64,000 bases of DNA from an uncultured Gammaproteobacteria bacterium (GTDB lineage Bacteria; Pseudomonadota; Gammaproteobacteria; Arenicellales; JAANXG01). The notes beneath the pieces were generated by a model. That model was not told where the DNA came from. It saw only the letters and a program-made list of their open reading frames with translations, and made no database searches. How positions within the stretch are numbered: position 1 is the first letter of the stretch; each line of letters starts with the position of its first letter. The translations under genes were made by a program, and so were the position numbers. Where the stretch lies: assembly GCA_947259395.1 (NCBI GenBank), contig CAMYMN010000014.1, positions 57,494 to 121,493 of the forward strand. Direction: 5' to 3'. Positions 46,046-54,845 of this stretch are shown piece after piece.

Positions 46046-46360
46046 ATGTGCAGGCTCCTTCGATTCCGCTGAGGGCGGGCTCCTTCGACTCCGCTCAGAG
46101 CATGCTTTTATAGTTGTCATCCCGACAAGCGGGGCGCGGCTTGGCTGGTGCTTGTGCTGGTGCAGTTGCAGTGCCGTTGCAGTGCTTGTGCTGGTGCTGG
46201 TGCCGTTGCAGTGCTTGTGCTGGTGTCGTTGCAGTGCTTGTGCTGGTGTCGTTGCAGTGCAGTTGCAGTAAGGTATCTTACCTTTGTGACAGATGCTTCG
46301 CTCCGCTCAGCACGACCAACAACAGGTCGGATTCTTCGCTTCACTCAGAATGACATGTGA
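46046..46360. repeat. Interspersed repeat copies (TTCG-CT-CGCTC type) flanking a GC-rich tandem tract
   Basis: CAGGCTCCTTCGATTCCGCT at 46051-46070 is followed by a second copy GGCTCCTTCGACTCCGCTCA, and TTCTTCGCTTCACTCAGAAT occurs near 46332. Inverted relatives occur at 60455-60660. The 680 bases between 45956 and 46635 contain no gene that I can support. Confidence 0.6.
46149..46271 (+). repeat. Imperfect tandem repeat, unit about 23 bases
   Basis: A unit starting GTTGCAGTGCTTGTGCTGG and ending TGTC repeats with 23-base spacing in its later copies; one earlier copy has a six-base insertion. It consists of TGC/GTGC/GGTGC words, so strand slippage is likely. All frames are open, but this is a by-product of the repeat, not evidence for a gene. 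Confidence 0.75.
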
Positions 46361-46634
46361 GTAATCGGGACAAGCAGTTCCAGGTCGAAGGCTGCGATTT
46401 TTTGCGGGCAGGTGCCTTCGGCTGCGATCAAGGTAAGTTGCTGTACACGGAAAGTCGTGGAGAGCGCAGTGGGACCGGCGCCCACCATCACAACTTCGCA
46501 TTCCGTGCCCACGTGTTCCCGTGGTGCATCGATTGTGGTTGGTGACGAATATATTATATCGTGTGAGACGGCCACACCGGGTCGAAAACAATTTCTTAAG
46601 ATACCGCGCTACGACCCACAAGGAGAATGCATTG

Positions 46635-47048
46635 ATGAACAGCCTCGAAGACATCACCGAGCGAGCGAGAGGGACGCTGGTAGAGCTCATGGGGCTTGAA
46701 TTCGATCAAGTCGAACCCGCTCATGCCCAGGCGCACATCGACATACAAACGACGCATCTTGCGCCCAACAATTTTCTACACGCGGCGAGCGTGATAGCGT
46801 TGGCCGACACGTGTTGTGGATTCGGCGCGTTAGCCAGCCTGCCGGAGGGCGCGCATAGCTTCACGACCATCGAGCTCAAGGCCAATTTCCTGGGTACCGC
46901 CACCGAGGGAACCGTCACTTGCGATGCGGTATTGCGTCACGGTGGGCGCACCACCCAGGTGTGGGACGCGGTGGTAACACATGAGAAAACTGATAAAACG
47001 ATCGCTTTGTTTCGCTGTACGCAGATGATTCTGTATACGAATCCATAG
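46635..47048 (+). CDS. PaaI-family hotdog thioesterase
   Basis: 137 residues from ATG 46635 (AGGAG at 46621-46625). It contains IDIQTTHLAPNNFLHAASVI with ALADTCCGFGALASLPEGAH, then TIELKANFLGTATEGTVTCD and AVLRHGGRTTQVWDAVVTHE. These are the hotdog helix and dimer-strand motifs of PaaI/YbgC-like thioesterases. It hydrolyses an acyl-CoA; the SDR gene at 47163 follows after 114 bases and may act on the same substrate. Confidence 0.85.
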   Translation: MNSLEDITERARGTLVELMGLEFDQVEPAHAQAHIDIQTTHLAPNNFLHAASVIALADTCCGFGALASLPEGAHSFTTIELKANFLGTATEGTVTCDAVLRHGGRTTQVWDAVVTHEKTDKTIALFRCTQMILYTNP

Positions 47049-47162
47049 CAAGCTCGTGTGGCGGGCCACGAGCAACATCCTGTGAGTTAATAGAAACGCG
47101 CAGTAAGCGCTGACACACAATAAACAATCACCAACCAGAATTTCAATTAGGAGAACATAACG

Positions 47163-47927
47163 ATGAACGTATCGGGTCACGCTGCGATAGTTACCGGCGG
47201 CGCATCCGGGATGGGGGCGGAGACCGCCCGCGCCCTGGCCGCGGCCGGCGCCAAGGTCAGTGTCATGGACGTCAACAAGGATGCATTGGACGAGGTGGCA
47301 AAAGAAATCGGCGGGCTGGCGTTGGAATGCGATGTCGCCAGCAGCGAGAGCGCACAGGCCGCAGTCGCTGCAGCGAGAAGCGCCCATGGCGCTGCCCGGG
47401 TGCTGGTCAATTGCGCTGGAATCGCGCCGGCAAAGCGCATCGTGGGCCGTAATGGGCCGATGCCATTGGAGGATTTCAAGAAAGTCATCGATGTGAATCT
47501 GATTGGTTCGTTCAATGTGCTGCGCCTGGTGGCGGCGGATCTGTATGCGGAGGAGCCTCTCGATGACGTTGGAGAACGCGGCGTGATTGTCAACACCGCG
47601 TCAGTCGCCGCGTTCGAGGGACAGATGGGACAGGCCGCATACACCGCTTCCAAAGGGGGATTGGTGGCGTTGACCATCCAGGCAGCGCGCGATCTATCCG
47701 GCAAGGGAATCCGTGTGGTGACCATTGCACCGGGATTCATCGCCACGCCGATGTTATTGGGGATGCCGGAGGAAATCCAGGAGAGCCTCGCGCAGCAAGC
47801 ACCGTTTCCGAAACGTTTCGGCCGCCCCGACGAATACGCGAAGCTGGTGCTGCACATCATTGACAATCAGATGATCAACGGCGAAGTGATCCGCCTCGAC
47901 GGCGGTGCACGCATGCAACCGCGTTGA
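47163..47927 (+). CDS. SDR of the 3-hydroxyacyl-CoA dehydrogenase type II (HSD17B10-like) group
   Basis: 254 residues: SGHAAIVTGGASGMGAETAR, MDVNKDALDEVAKEIG (NAD-type), VNCAGIAPAKRIVGRNGPMP, the serine in VNTASVAAFEGQMGQAAYTA with catalytic YTASK, and IAPGFIATPMLLGMPEEIQE. The 'CAGIAPAKRI...G.MPLE.F' insert is characteristic of type II 3-hydroxyacyl-CoA dehydrogenases, which act in beta-oxidation or branched-chain degradation. TAGGAGAACATAACG precedes the ATG. Confidence 0.9.
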   Translation: MNVSGHAAIVTGGASGMGAETARALAAAGAKVSVMDVNKDALDEVAKEIGGLALECDVASSESAQAAVAAARSAHGAARVLVNCAGIAPAKRIVGRNGPMPLEDFKKVIDVNLIGSFNVLRLVAADLYAEEPLDDVGERGVIVNTASVAAFEGQMGQAAYTASKGGLVALTIQAARDLSGKGIRVVTIAPGFIATPMLLGMPEEIQESLAQQAPFPKRFGRPDEYAKLVLHIIDNQMINGEVIRLDGGARMQPR

Positions 47928-48026
47928 TAGGAGTCGGGGTAAACGACGCCAACCCGCGTCACTTTGCACAATCCGACGCCTGCCCATTGCTGTCCCGCTA
48001 CGTATGACAACAATAGTTGAGACTCT

Positions 48027-48464
48027 GTGAAATCAAGTTGTGCGGCCTATACTCTGTTGGCGTTGGTACTCAGTAGCTGTGCGCCCACGCGTCACACGGT
48101 GGAGCCCTATCGCAGCGACACACAACGCGCGGCGCAACTGGAGCGCAAGGCCGAGCGGGTTTGTCAACAAAGCGTGACCATCGGACCGCCGGCCAAGCCC
48201 TTCGTCACCGACGGTTGCACGCTGTGGCCGGACGGGCGTTGGGTGGAATGTTGCGTGACGCACGACATTCCCTATTGGTGCGGCGGCAGCGCCCAGCAGC
48301 GCCGGGATGCCGATCGGCTATTTAGGACGTGTGTGTCGGATCATTCTTCGGCATGGATGGGCGCCTTGATGTTTCTGGGTACACGGATTGGTGGTCATCG
48401 CTTGGTTCCATTTCACTGGCGCTGGGGTTTCGGGCGCAACTACCCGGTGGACTACGGCAATTAA
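48027..48464 (+). CDS. Putative lipoprotein with a phospholipase A2-like CC-x-x-HD motif
   Basis: 145 residues from GTG 48027. The lipobox LALVLSSC predicts acylation at Cys18. The centre reads TDGCTLWPDGRWVECCVTHD then IPYWCGGSAQQRRDADRLFR and TCVSDHSSAWMGA. The CC-x-x-H-D pair and the following D-x-x-F-x-x-C are arranged like the catalytic His and Ca-binding helix of phospholipase A2 folds. Function as a PLA2 is only a suggestion, since the Ca loop is not clear. It precedes the putative stator cluster but is separated by about 290 bases. Confidence 0.55.
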   Translation: MKSSCAAYTLLALVLSSCAPTRHTVEPYRSDTQRAAQLERKAERVCQQSVTIGPPAKPFVTDGCTLWPDGRWVECCVTHDIPYWCGGSAQQRRDADRLFRTCVSDHSSAWMGALMFLGTRIGGHRLVPFHWRWGFGRNYPVDYGN

Positions 48465-48682
48465 TTGGCTGACGACCTCAATCCGCATATCGCGCTGCCA
48501 AATCCCCGGGATCAAGGACCAGAGCCATGGATAACTATCTGAAATAAATATATTTTTACTGCTTGCCTGCGAATGTGGCTCGGGCAGTGCATGGCAGCGT
48601 TTTCACAGTCTTTGACCCATCGCACTGCTTTCCGGGCGGGCCCGATGGTATTCTTGGACCATGATTTTTAAGGAGAACTACC

Positions 48683-48751
48683 TTGTTTAATGAGGGTCCC
48701 GGATCTCTTATGTGGCAAGCTGAACTTCCAACCGTTAGCGCTCTCGAATAA
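48683..48751 (+). CDS. Possible 22-residue leader ORF
   Basis: TTG 48683 lies seven bases after AAGGAG (48670-48675) and opens a frame of 22 codons (FNEGPGSLMWQAELPTVSAL...) ending at TAA 48749-48751, five bases before ATG 48756. An overlapping ATG at 48690 instead extends the next gene by 22 residues. Either the start is mis-set or a short leader couples translation into the operon. Confidence 0.3.
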   Translation: MFNEGPGSLMWQAELPTVSALE

Positions 48752-48755
48752 GGGC

Positions 48756-49643
48756 ATGGTCAAGAACACGTACCGAGCCACGCTGTTCGTAATTTCGATA
48801 CCGTTTCTCGGGTGGTGCGCGGCCGCGGCCGTCGCCGCTTCGGGGGCCGCGTACACGGATTTGTCGGCAGCGCAGCACGCGTTGAATGCGGCGCTTGCCG
48901 CCGAGGCGCGTGCGACGGCCGAGTTCCAGAGGCTGCGGCAAAAGGGCGCATTGTCTCCGGCGGAATTGGATGACTACCGCACCTTCTTGATCCGCCTGGA
49001 CCGCATGGTTCGAGTGAACTGTCGAGCGGTGTCCAGATTGAAGGCCGACACCGGGGACACGGCGCCCGAACCCAACTGCGAACGCGGCGCGATCAGCGAA
49101 CAATTGCCGCTTTCCTTCCCCAACGAGCAGACCGAGGGAGAGCGTATCGTGGCGCTGGAACGGCGGCTGGGTTCGTCGTTGTCAGAGTTTGACGAGATGC
49201 TGCTGCGTGAGATGGAGCAATTGGCGCGCACGCAAAGCGGTTCGCCTGACGCCGGGACCGGTGCCGGATTGGGAACCGGGGAACAGCCGGGTAGTGCGGA
49301 AGCGGGAGACGATCAATCGGCGCGCGGTGAAGGACCGGGAGACAAGTCCAGTCCCGCAACCGACAGCGGCGCCAAAACTAAGGCTGAAAAATCTACCGAC
49401 CGGACGGCCACCGGCGGCGTCCGCGAAGCAGGTCAAACGGCGAAGGTTGATCAAGCCGGTGCGAACAAAGACGCCAAACGAACAGGCGCGGTTAAACAGG
49501 ACGATGTCCCCGACGCCGGCGATGACGATGTGGTTGCCCGGCAGCTGCGCGAAGCGGCGGAAAACGAGACCGACCCGGAGCTTCGCGAGAAGCTTTGGGA
49601 AGAATACAAGCGATACAAGTCAGGCAAGGCGCAGTCAAAATGA
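48756..49643 (+). CDS. Secreted/anchored low-complexity protein, first gene of the VWA-stator cluster
   Basis: 295 residues from ATG 48756, chosen because it gives a signal peptide or anchor (ATLFVISIPFLGWCAAAAVA). Residues about 35-165 are helical and probably coiled (LNAALAAEARATAEFQRLRQ, then GALSPAELDDYRTFLIRLDR). Residues about 170-260 are a disordered Gly/Asp/Lys-rich stretch. It ends ENETDPELREKLWEEYKRYK, an acidic-basic helix. No family recognised. An alternative ATG at 48690 would add 22 residues. The next gene overlaps by four bases (ATGA), so they are one operon. Confidence 0.65.
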   Translation: MVKNTYRATLFVISIPFLGWCAAAAVAASGAAYTDLSAAQHALNAALAAEARATAEFQRLRQKGALSPAELDDYRTFLIRLDRMVRVNCRAVSRLKADTGDTAPEPNCERGAISEQLPLSFPNEQTEGERIVALERRLGSSLSEFDEMLLREMEQLARTQSGSPDAGTGAGLGTGEQPGSAEAGDDQSARGEGPGDKSSPATDSGAKTKAEKSTDRTATGGVREAGQTAKVDQAGANKDAKRTGAVKQDDVPDAGDDDVVARQLREAAENETDPELREKLWEEYKRYKSGKAQSK

Positions 49644-50872
49644 CATCGATGAGATCCTGTGGTTTGGTGATCATGCTGGCGGTTGTGGCGATGCTGGCGG
49701 CGGGCTGCCAGACCATGACTGTTGTCGAACAGGTCGAAGACACGCCGGTGATCAACGCGCAGGCCGAGCTTGAGGAGCAACAACTCCTTGACGTAGGTAT
49801 TCGCGTCTTCGATCCCGGTGAGATCAGCGAAAAGGACCGTAAGAAAAAGGGTCTGACTACCGAAATCCGGTCCGCCGAGGCGCGTTATATTCCGCTCGTT
49901 CTACGAGACACGTTGCAAAGAACAGGTCACTGGGGTGCGGTGCGCGTTGTGCCGGCGCAAACCCACGCCGTCGATGTGTTGGTGGAAGGGAAGATCGTTG
50001 ACTCTGACGGTGAGGTTTTGGAGTTGGAGGTAGAGGTAACCGACGCCTCGGGACAGCGGTGGTTCAGCAGGGTGTATGAAAAGCAGGTTGATGCCCAGGC
50101 CTACCTCGACACCGACGAAAGCGAAATATTTCAAGATATCTACAATCGAATCGCCAACGACCTGTACCGTCACAAAGCGAAATTATCGACAGCGCGGATC
50201 TTGGAGATCCAACGCGTCGCCCAACTTAGATTTGGTAAATCGCTGGCGCCGGAGGCGTTCGACGGCCTTGTTGCCGCGACCGACGATGGCCAATATCGCA
50301 TTCAACGACTGCCCGCCCAGGACGATCCGATGTTCGATCGAGTGATGAAGGTCCGCGAGCGCGAACATATGCTGATCGATGTTGTGAACGGATACTACGA
50401 CAAATTCAATGCCGGGATGGCGGGTGCCTATTTCGACTGGCGCAAGGCCCGCAGCGACGAGGCCGAGGCGTTGCGCGAGGTCAAACAAAAGGCCGCCAAT
50501 CGCTATCTTTTGGGCGCCGCGATGATCGTTGGCGCCATCGCCATTGAGGCTATGGGCGGCAGCTCCGGTACCGACACGGTACGGGACGTGATGGTCCTCG
50601 GCGGTGCTTATAACGTCAAGCGCGGTATGGACATCAGCGCACAGAAGGCCATCCATGAGGATGCGATCCGCGAGCTTGGCGAGTCGTTCAATGCCGAGGT
50701 GGCGCCATTGGTGCTCAACGTCGAGGGGCAGACGCTGGAATTGACCGGCTCGGCCGAACAGCAGTTTCACCAGTGGCGGCGTCTGCTCAGCGAAATCTAT
50801 GCAACCGAGACCGGCGCGCCGACGACCCACATTGCGGACGACGATCAGCCTTCATCTTCACCGGTGAAATGA
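49640..50872 (+). CDS. Outer-membrane-type lipoprotein of unknown function
   Basis: 410 residues from ATG 49640, overlapping the stop of the previous gene. The lipobox is VAMLAAGC. A beta-rich N-terminal domain (GHWGAVRVVPAQTHAVDVLV, then EGKIVDSDGEVLELEVEVTD) resembles periplasmic domains that accept substrates. A later helical part contains VVNGYYDKFNAGMAGAYFDW. A hydrophobic segment LLGAAMIVGAIAIEAMGGSS lies near 310. No named family recognised. It is the second gene of the cluster and may be the envelope partner of the VWA proteins. Confidence 0.65.
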   Translation: MTSMRSCGLVIMLAVVAMLAAGCQTMTVVEQVEDTPVINAQAELEEQQLLDVGIRVFDPGEISEKDRKKKGLTTEIRSAEARYIPLVLRDTLQRTGHWGAVRVVPAQTHAVDVLVEGKIVDSDGEVLELEVEVTDASGQRWFSRVYEKQVDAQAYLDTDESEIFQDIYNRIANDLYRHKAKLSTARILEIQRVAQLRFGKSLAPEAFDGLVAATDDGQYRIQRLPAQDDPMFDRVMKVREREHMLIDVVNGYYDKFNAGMAGAYFDWRKARSDEAEALREVKQKAANRYLLGAAMIVGAIAIEAMGGSSGTDTVRDVMVLGGAYNVKRGMDISAQKAIHEDAIRELGESFNAEVAPLVLNVEGQTLELTGSAEQQFHQWRRLLSEIYATETGAPTTHIADDDQPSSSPVK

Positions 50873-50912
50873 CCCCAAGAAGTGAGGTAGTGGCGCCGGG
50901 GGAGAACGCGGC

Positions 50913-52343
50913 GTGACCCGCGCTCGGATTCACGCTCCCCTTTGGCTTCGGATCTCGCTGCTGACGGCGCTCATGGTCTTACTGACTGCCGTGGTGGTGG
51001 TGGTGTGGGTGCTTCCCGATTTCGTAGACCAACGCGGCGTCGTTGACGAGTCTAACGACCGGCCGTCCCCCGAGGCGGCCAAACCGGTAGTGCCAAGAGC
51101 GGAACAGGTGCGCTTCGCGCGTGACAAACGCGAGGCAGAGCGAATGTTGCAACAAGTGCTTGAACGTCAGACTGTGCTCGAGGCGCAGCAGGTGCGGGTG
51201 TGGGGCGGCGCGGACTATGAAACGGTGCTCATGCGCCTCGCCGAGGGCGACGCCGAGTTTACCAATAAGAGCTTTGCGGCGGCGGCCACGATTTATCAGG
51301 CAGTTACGGCCATGTTGGTGACACTGGAAGCCTCCAAGGCCGACCGGCTGGCCGTGGCGCTGGAACAGGGCGCGCAAGCACTACAGAACTACGACGCTGA
51401 ATCGGCGCGGAAACATTTCACCATCGCGCTTGCCATCGACCCACAGCACGCACAAGCGCGGCGCGGCACGGCACGAGCAAAGACCCTCGATCGCCTCGCC
51501 GGCCTGTTGGCGTCTGGACGCGAGCACGAGCAGAATCGCCAGTGGGCGTTGGCCGAGGAACAGTTTCGTGCGGCGCAGCGCCTGGATCCCGACTCGCGGG
51601 AAGCGGATGAGGGTGTGGCGCGGATAACGGCGGTAATCAAGCAAGTTGAATTCCATGCCGCCATGTCTGATACATTGACCGCGATTGACAGTGGGGCGCT
51701 GCCCGAGGCCCGCCGCGCATTGGAGCGTGCACGCGTACTGAATCCGGAGTCGGCGGAGGTGGTAGATGCACAACAACGGCTGACGCGGTCAATACAGGCG
51801 CAAAAGATTGCCCATCATCGCACGCGCGCTCAGCAAGGTGAGGACAAAGAGCGCTGGCAGGACGTGATTGCCGAGTACAAGGCGGTGCTGGCGATCGATC
51901 CGCAAGCGCAATTTGCGTTGCAGGGTCTTCCGCGCGCCGAGCGGCTTGCCGAATTACATGCGCAGTTGGATAACTACCTCGATGCCCCTGATCGCCTGCA
52001 ATCGCGTGAACCGCGGACCAACGCCGATCGTCTGATACAGAGCGCGGCGTCGCTGTCGCACACCGGGCCCAGACTGCGAGACAAACTCGCTGCCCTTGAG
52101 GATCTGGTCAGACTCGCCAGCACCCCGGTGGCGGTGTTGATACGCTCCGACAACCAAACCGAGGTGTCCATTGACCGGGTCGGCCGTTTCGGCCGGTTCT
52201 CGGAATCGCGGATGACATTGCTGCCGGGTACCTACCGTGTGCGCGGGACGCGGGTGGGATACCGCGATGTGCGCCTGGAATGGACGGTCACCGCCGGGCC
52301 GGTCTTGCAAACCATAGACGTGCGTTGCGAGGAACAGATTTGA
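50913..52343 (+). CDS. Membrane-anchored TPR protein with a C-terminal PEGA-like strand
   Basis: 476 residues, GTG start. One N-terminal transmembrane helix (LRISLLTALMVLLTAVVVVVWVLP) is followed by a helical coil and TPR-type repeats (LEQGAQALQNYDAESARKHF, ALAEEQFRAAQRLDPDSREA, ARRALERARVLNPESAEVVD, DVIAEYKAVLAIDPQAQFAL). It ends with a beta domain (LLPGTYRVRGTRVGYRDVRL) of PEGA type. The likely role is a periplasmic scaffold for the cluster. The next gene starts inside its stop (TTGA at 52340). Confidence 0.78.
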   Translation: MTRARIHAPLWLRISLLTALMVLLTAVVVVVWVLPDFVDQRGVVDESNDRPSPEAAKPVVPRAEQVRFARDKREAERMLQQVLERQTVLEAQQVRVWGGADYETVLMRLAEGDAEFTNKSFAAAATIYQAVTAMLVTLEASKADRLAVALEQGAQALQNYDAESARKHFTIALAIDPQHAQARRGTARAKTLDRLAGLLASGREHEQNRQWALAEEQFRAAQRLDPDSREADEGVARITAVIKQVEFHAAMSDTLTAIDSGALPEARRALERARVLNPESAEVVDAQQRLTRSIQAQKIAHHRTRAQQGEDKERWQDVIAEYKAVLAIDPQAQFALQGLPRAERLAELHAQLDNYLDAPDRLQSREPRTNADRLIQSAASLSHTGPRLRDKLAALEDLVRLASTPVAVLIRSDNQTEVSIDRVGRFGRFSESRMTLLPGTYRVRGTRVGYRDVRLEWTVTAGPVLQTIDVRCEEQI

Positions 52344-54615
52344 GCGCGCTCACGATTACCAGCACCAACGCACAAGACCGGCGATGCGCCGACGGCGAGC
52401 GCCTCAGCATCGGCGGTGAGGGCGCAGATATTCCGTTATCCGGTGACCGCAGCCAGAATGAATACGCGTACCTCGAATGCCGTGGTGGGCACCCGTGGTT
52501 GGTGCCCGGTGTGCCCACGATCACGCTATTGCTCAATGAGCGGCGTCTTACAGATCCCGCGCCGTTGCGGGATGGCGACCAGGCAAGAATCGGTGCGGTG
52601 ACGCTGGCATGTGTGTTCACGGGACAAACTCTGCAACTACGGGAAAGCGCCGGTGAACCGTCAAGCTTCACCACTGCCCCCACGGCCCCGGCGGCGAAAC
52701 GCGGTGGCCGCCGCATGCTGCGGTTCGCTGTACTGGCGATGTTCCTGGTTCTGCTTTTGGTCGCAGTCTTTGTGTTTACCGCCACGCCGGTGTCGGTGAC
52801 GATAACGCCCGCACCGGAAAAGCTCGAGTTACGCGGAAATTTGCCGGCAATGAAGCTGCAGGATCGGTATCTGGTCTATCCCGGTGCCTATGAGATCGTC
52901 GCCAGCAAGCCTGGCTATCAGCCGCTTAGCCGTGGCGTCGACATCCGCCGCGGAACGCATCAAGAGTTGGCGTTCGACATGCAAAAGCTACCCGGCCGCA
53001 TTACGCTGGTGAGCAATCCAGTCGTGGGTGCAAGCGTAAGTGTTAATGGCCAACAGGTCGGCGTGACACCGATTCGGGATCTCGAACTGCCTGCCGGTGT
53101 GCATCAGGTTCAGGTGGCGGCGGTTCGTTACCAGCCCCTTGCACTCGATTTGAACGTGGATGGCATGGGCCGCTCCCAGGAAATCGAGGTCACGTTACAA
53201 CCGGATTGGGCCCCGGTGTCGTTTGCATCGAGTCCAAGCGGTGCCTCACTATGGATTGACGGTGAAGAGGTCGGCACAACACCGGCAACCGTGGACCTGC
53301 TGTCGGGAGAGCACGCAATCGAGCTGCGGTTGCGCGACCACGACCCGGCTCGCTCGCGGCTTACCGTGGTGGCTGGTGAGGCGATGACACTCGAGTCGTT
53401 CATGCTCACACCGTCTGACGGACTGCTTGCCATCAACAGCGAGCCGGTTGGCGCTTCGGTAACGATGGACGGTAAGTATCAGGGGGTGACGCCGCTCGAA
53501 CTCACGCTCACACCGGAACAACAACATCGTATTGTGTTGTCCAGGACCGGCCGCAAGACGGTCACCAAGACGGTGACTCTGAAAGCCGCGGCCAGCGAGA
53601 CTGTGGACGTCACGCTACCCGCGGAGTACGGCGCGCTATTCATTGTCAGCAATCCCCCCGATGCACGGCTCTATGTCGACGGCAAAGATCGAGGCGCGGG
53701 CGCCCAGCGCTTGCAGTTGACCACCGAGCCGCACCAGCTGGAATTCAAGAAGTCGGGGTACGAACCCTACCGGGTTACCGTCACGCCCCGTGCCGGAGTG
53801 AGCAAAGAGGTGACGGTCACGTTGAGCAGAATCGGCGCGAGCTCGCGCCGGTCGGCAACCACCAAGACGGTTACCACCGGCGAGGGCCAAGTGTTGCGGT
53901 TGATCGAGCCTGGCCGCTTTACCATGGGGGCCTCGCGTCGCGAACAGGGCCGGCGGGGAAATGAACAGTTGCGCCAGGTGCAGCTGAAGCGGGCGTTATA
54001 TCTCGGGGTCAAAGAGGTCACCAATGGACACCGGTGGTCGACGTACGCTGGGACCAGGCTGCCTCCTATCTGAATTGGTTGAGCGAGAAGGACGGATTGA
54101 CCCCGGCCTACGCGAAACAGGGCGACAAGCTGATTGCCGTGCGGCCGCCGACCAACGGTTATCGTTTGCCCACCGAGGCGGAATGGGAATACGCGGCGCG
54201 CTATGCCGAGCGTTCGCGTGCGAACAAGTACGACTGGGGAAACAGCTATCCACCGAGCGGCTCGGCGGGCAACTACGCCGACCGCGCTGCGACCGGCTTG
54301 CTTCCCAATACGCTCTCGACCTATAACGACCAATTCGCGGTCACCGCCCCGGTCGGCAGCTTTTCAGCGAACCGGTTGGGTATCCACGATGTGGGTGGGA
54401 ACGTGGCAGAATGGTGCCACGACTTCTACGACGTCCACGCGACCGGTGCGCGCGTGGTACGAGACCCGATCGGACCCGCAACGGGGCGCCACCACGTGGT
54501 GCGCGGCGCCGGTTGGAAACACTCGACCATCAGCGAGCTGCGATTGAGTTTTAGGGATTACAGTGACAAAGCGAGGCAGGATCTTGGATTCCGGATCGCG
54601 CGTTATGCTGAATAG
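52340..54615 (+). pseudogene. FHA-like/PEGA-repeat/FGE-sulfatase-domain protein, broken by deletion and frame change near 54030
   Basis: The first frame runs 52340-54073. It holds an FHA-like domain (GERLSIGGEGADIPLSGDRS to LRDGDQARIG), a helix (FAVLAMFLVLLLVAVFVFTA), about five PEGA repeats (e.g. VSFASSPSGASLWIDGEEVG, LLAINSEPVGASVTMDGKYQ) and the start of a formylglycine-generating-enzyme domain (LRLIEPGRFTMGASRREQGR, then LYLGVKEVTN). It then breaks. The rest continues in another frame from about 54034: VVDVRWDQAASYLNWLSEKD, then PTNGYRLPTEAEWEYAARYA, VGGNVAEWCHDFYDVHATGA and GAGWKHSTISELRLSFRDYS. About 20-30 residues of the FGE core are missing between the parts. Original product: a large envelope protein probably binding peptidoglycan or a partner; the FGE-like domain here need not be an enzyme. 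Confidence 0.78.
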
Positions 54616-54832
54616 CAGGCTGATGTTCGTGTTGGCGTTGATTTTGGCGGCGCCGGCGATGGGTCAGTCGCCAGCACCCACGCCACAATCCGGTCCTGAG
54701 AAGCCGCAGACCGAGGCCGTCCCCGAATCGCCGTCGCGATCACCGCCGCGGGCGGGAAAACTTCCCGAGCGGTTCGTGCCGACGGACAAGATATCTCCAG
54801 ACAGTGTAATTTCATTTCCTTCTGATATTTGA
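54605..54832 (+). CDS. Small secreted Pro-rich protein
   Basis: 75 residues from ATG 54605, overlapping the end of the FGE-like gene. Signal peptide SRLMFVLALILAAPAMGQ, then a Pro/Ser/Glu-rich chain ending GKLPERFVPTDKISPDSVIS with FPSDI. No domain. It lies 13 bases before the ExbB-like gene. The conserved-looking end 'KI..D..ISFP.DI' is reminiscent of short accessory peptides encoded beside ExbB/ExbD operons, but that is only an impression. Confidence 0.55.
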   Translation: MLNSRLMFVLALILAAPAMGQSPAPTPQSGPEKPQTEAVPESPSRSPPRAGKLPERFVPTDKISPDSVISFPSDI

Positions 54833-54845
54833 GTGAGGATCAGTG

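Noticed and set aside
46038..46360. Open frames on both strands across the tandem tract, giving Leu/Val/Cys-rich or Thr/Gln-rich peptides
   Set aside because: All frames are open only because the repeat lacks stops; no ribosome binding site, start or domain.
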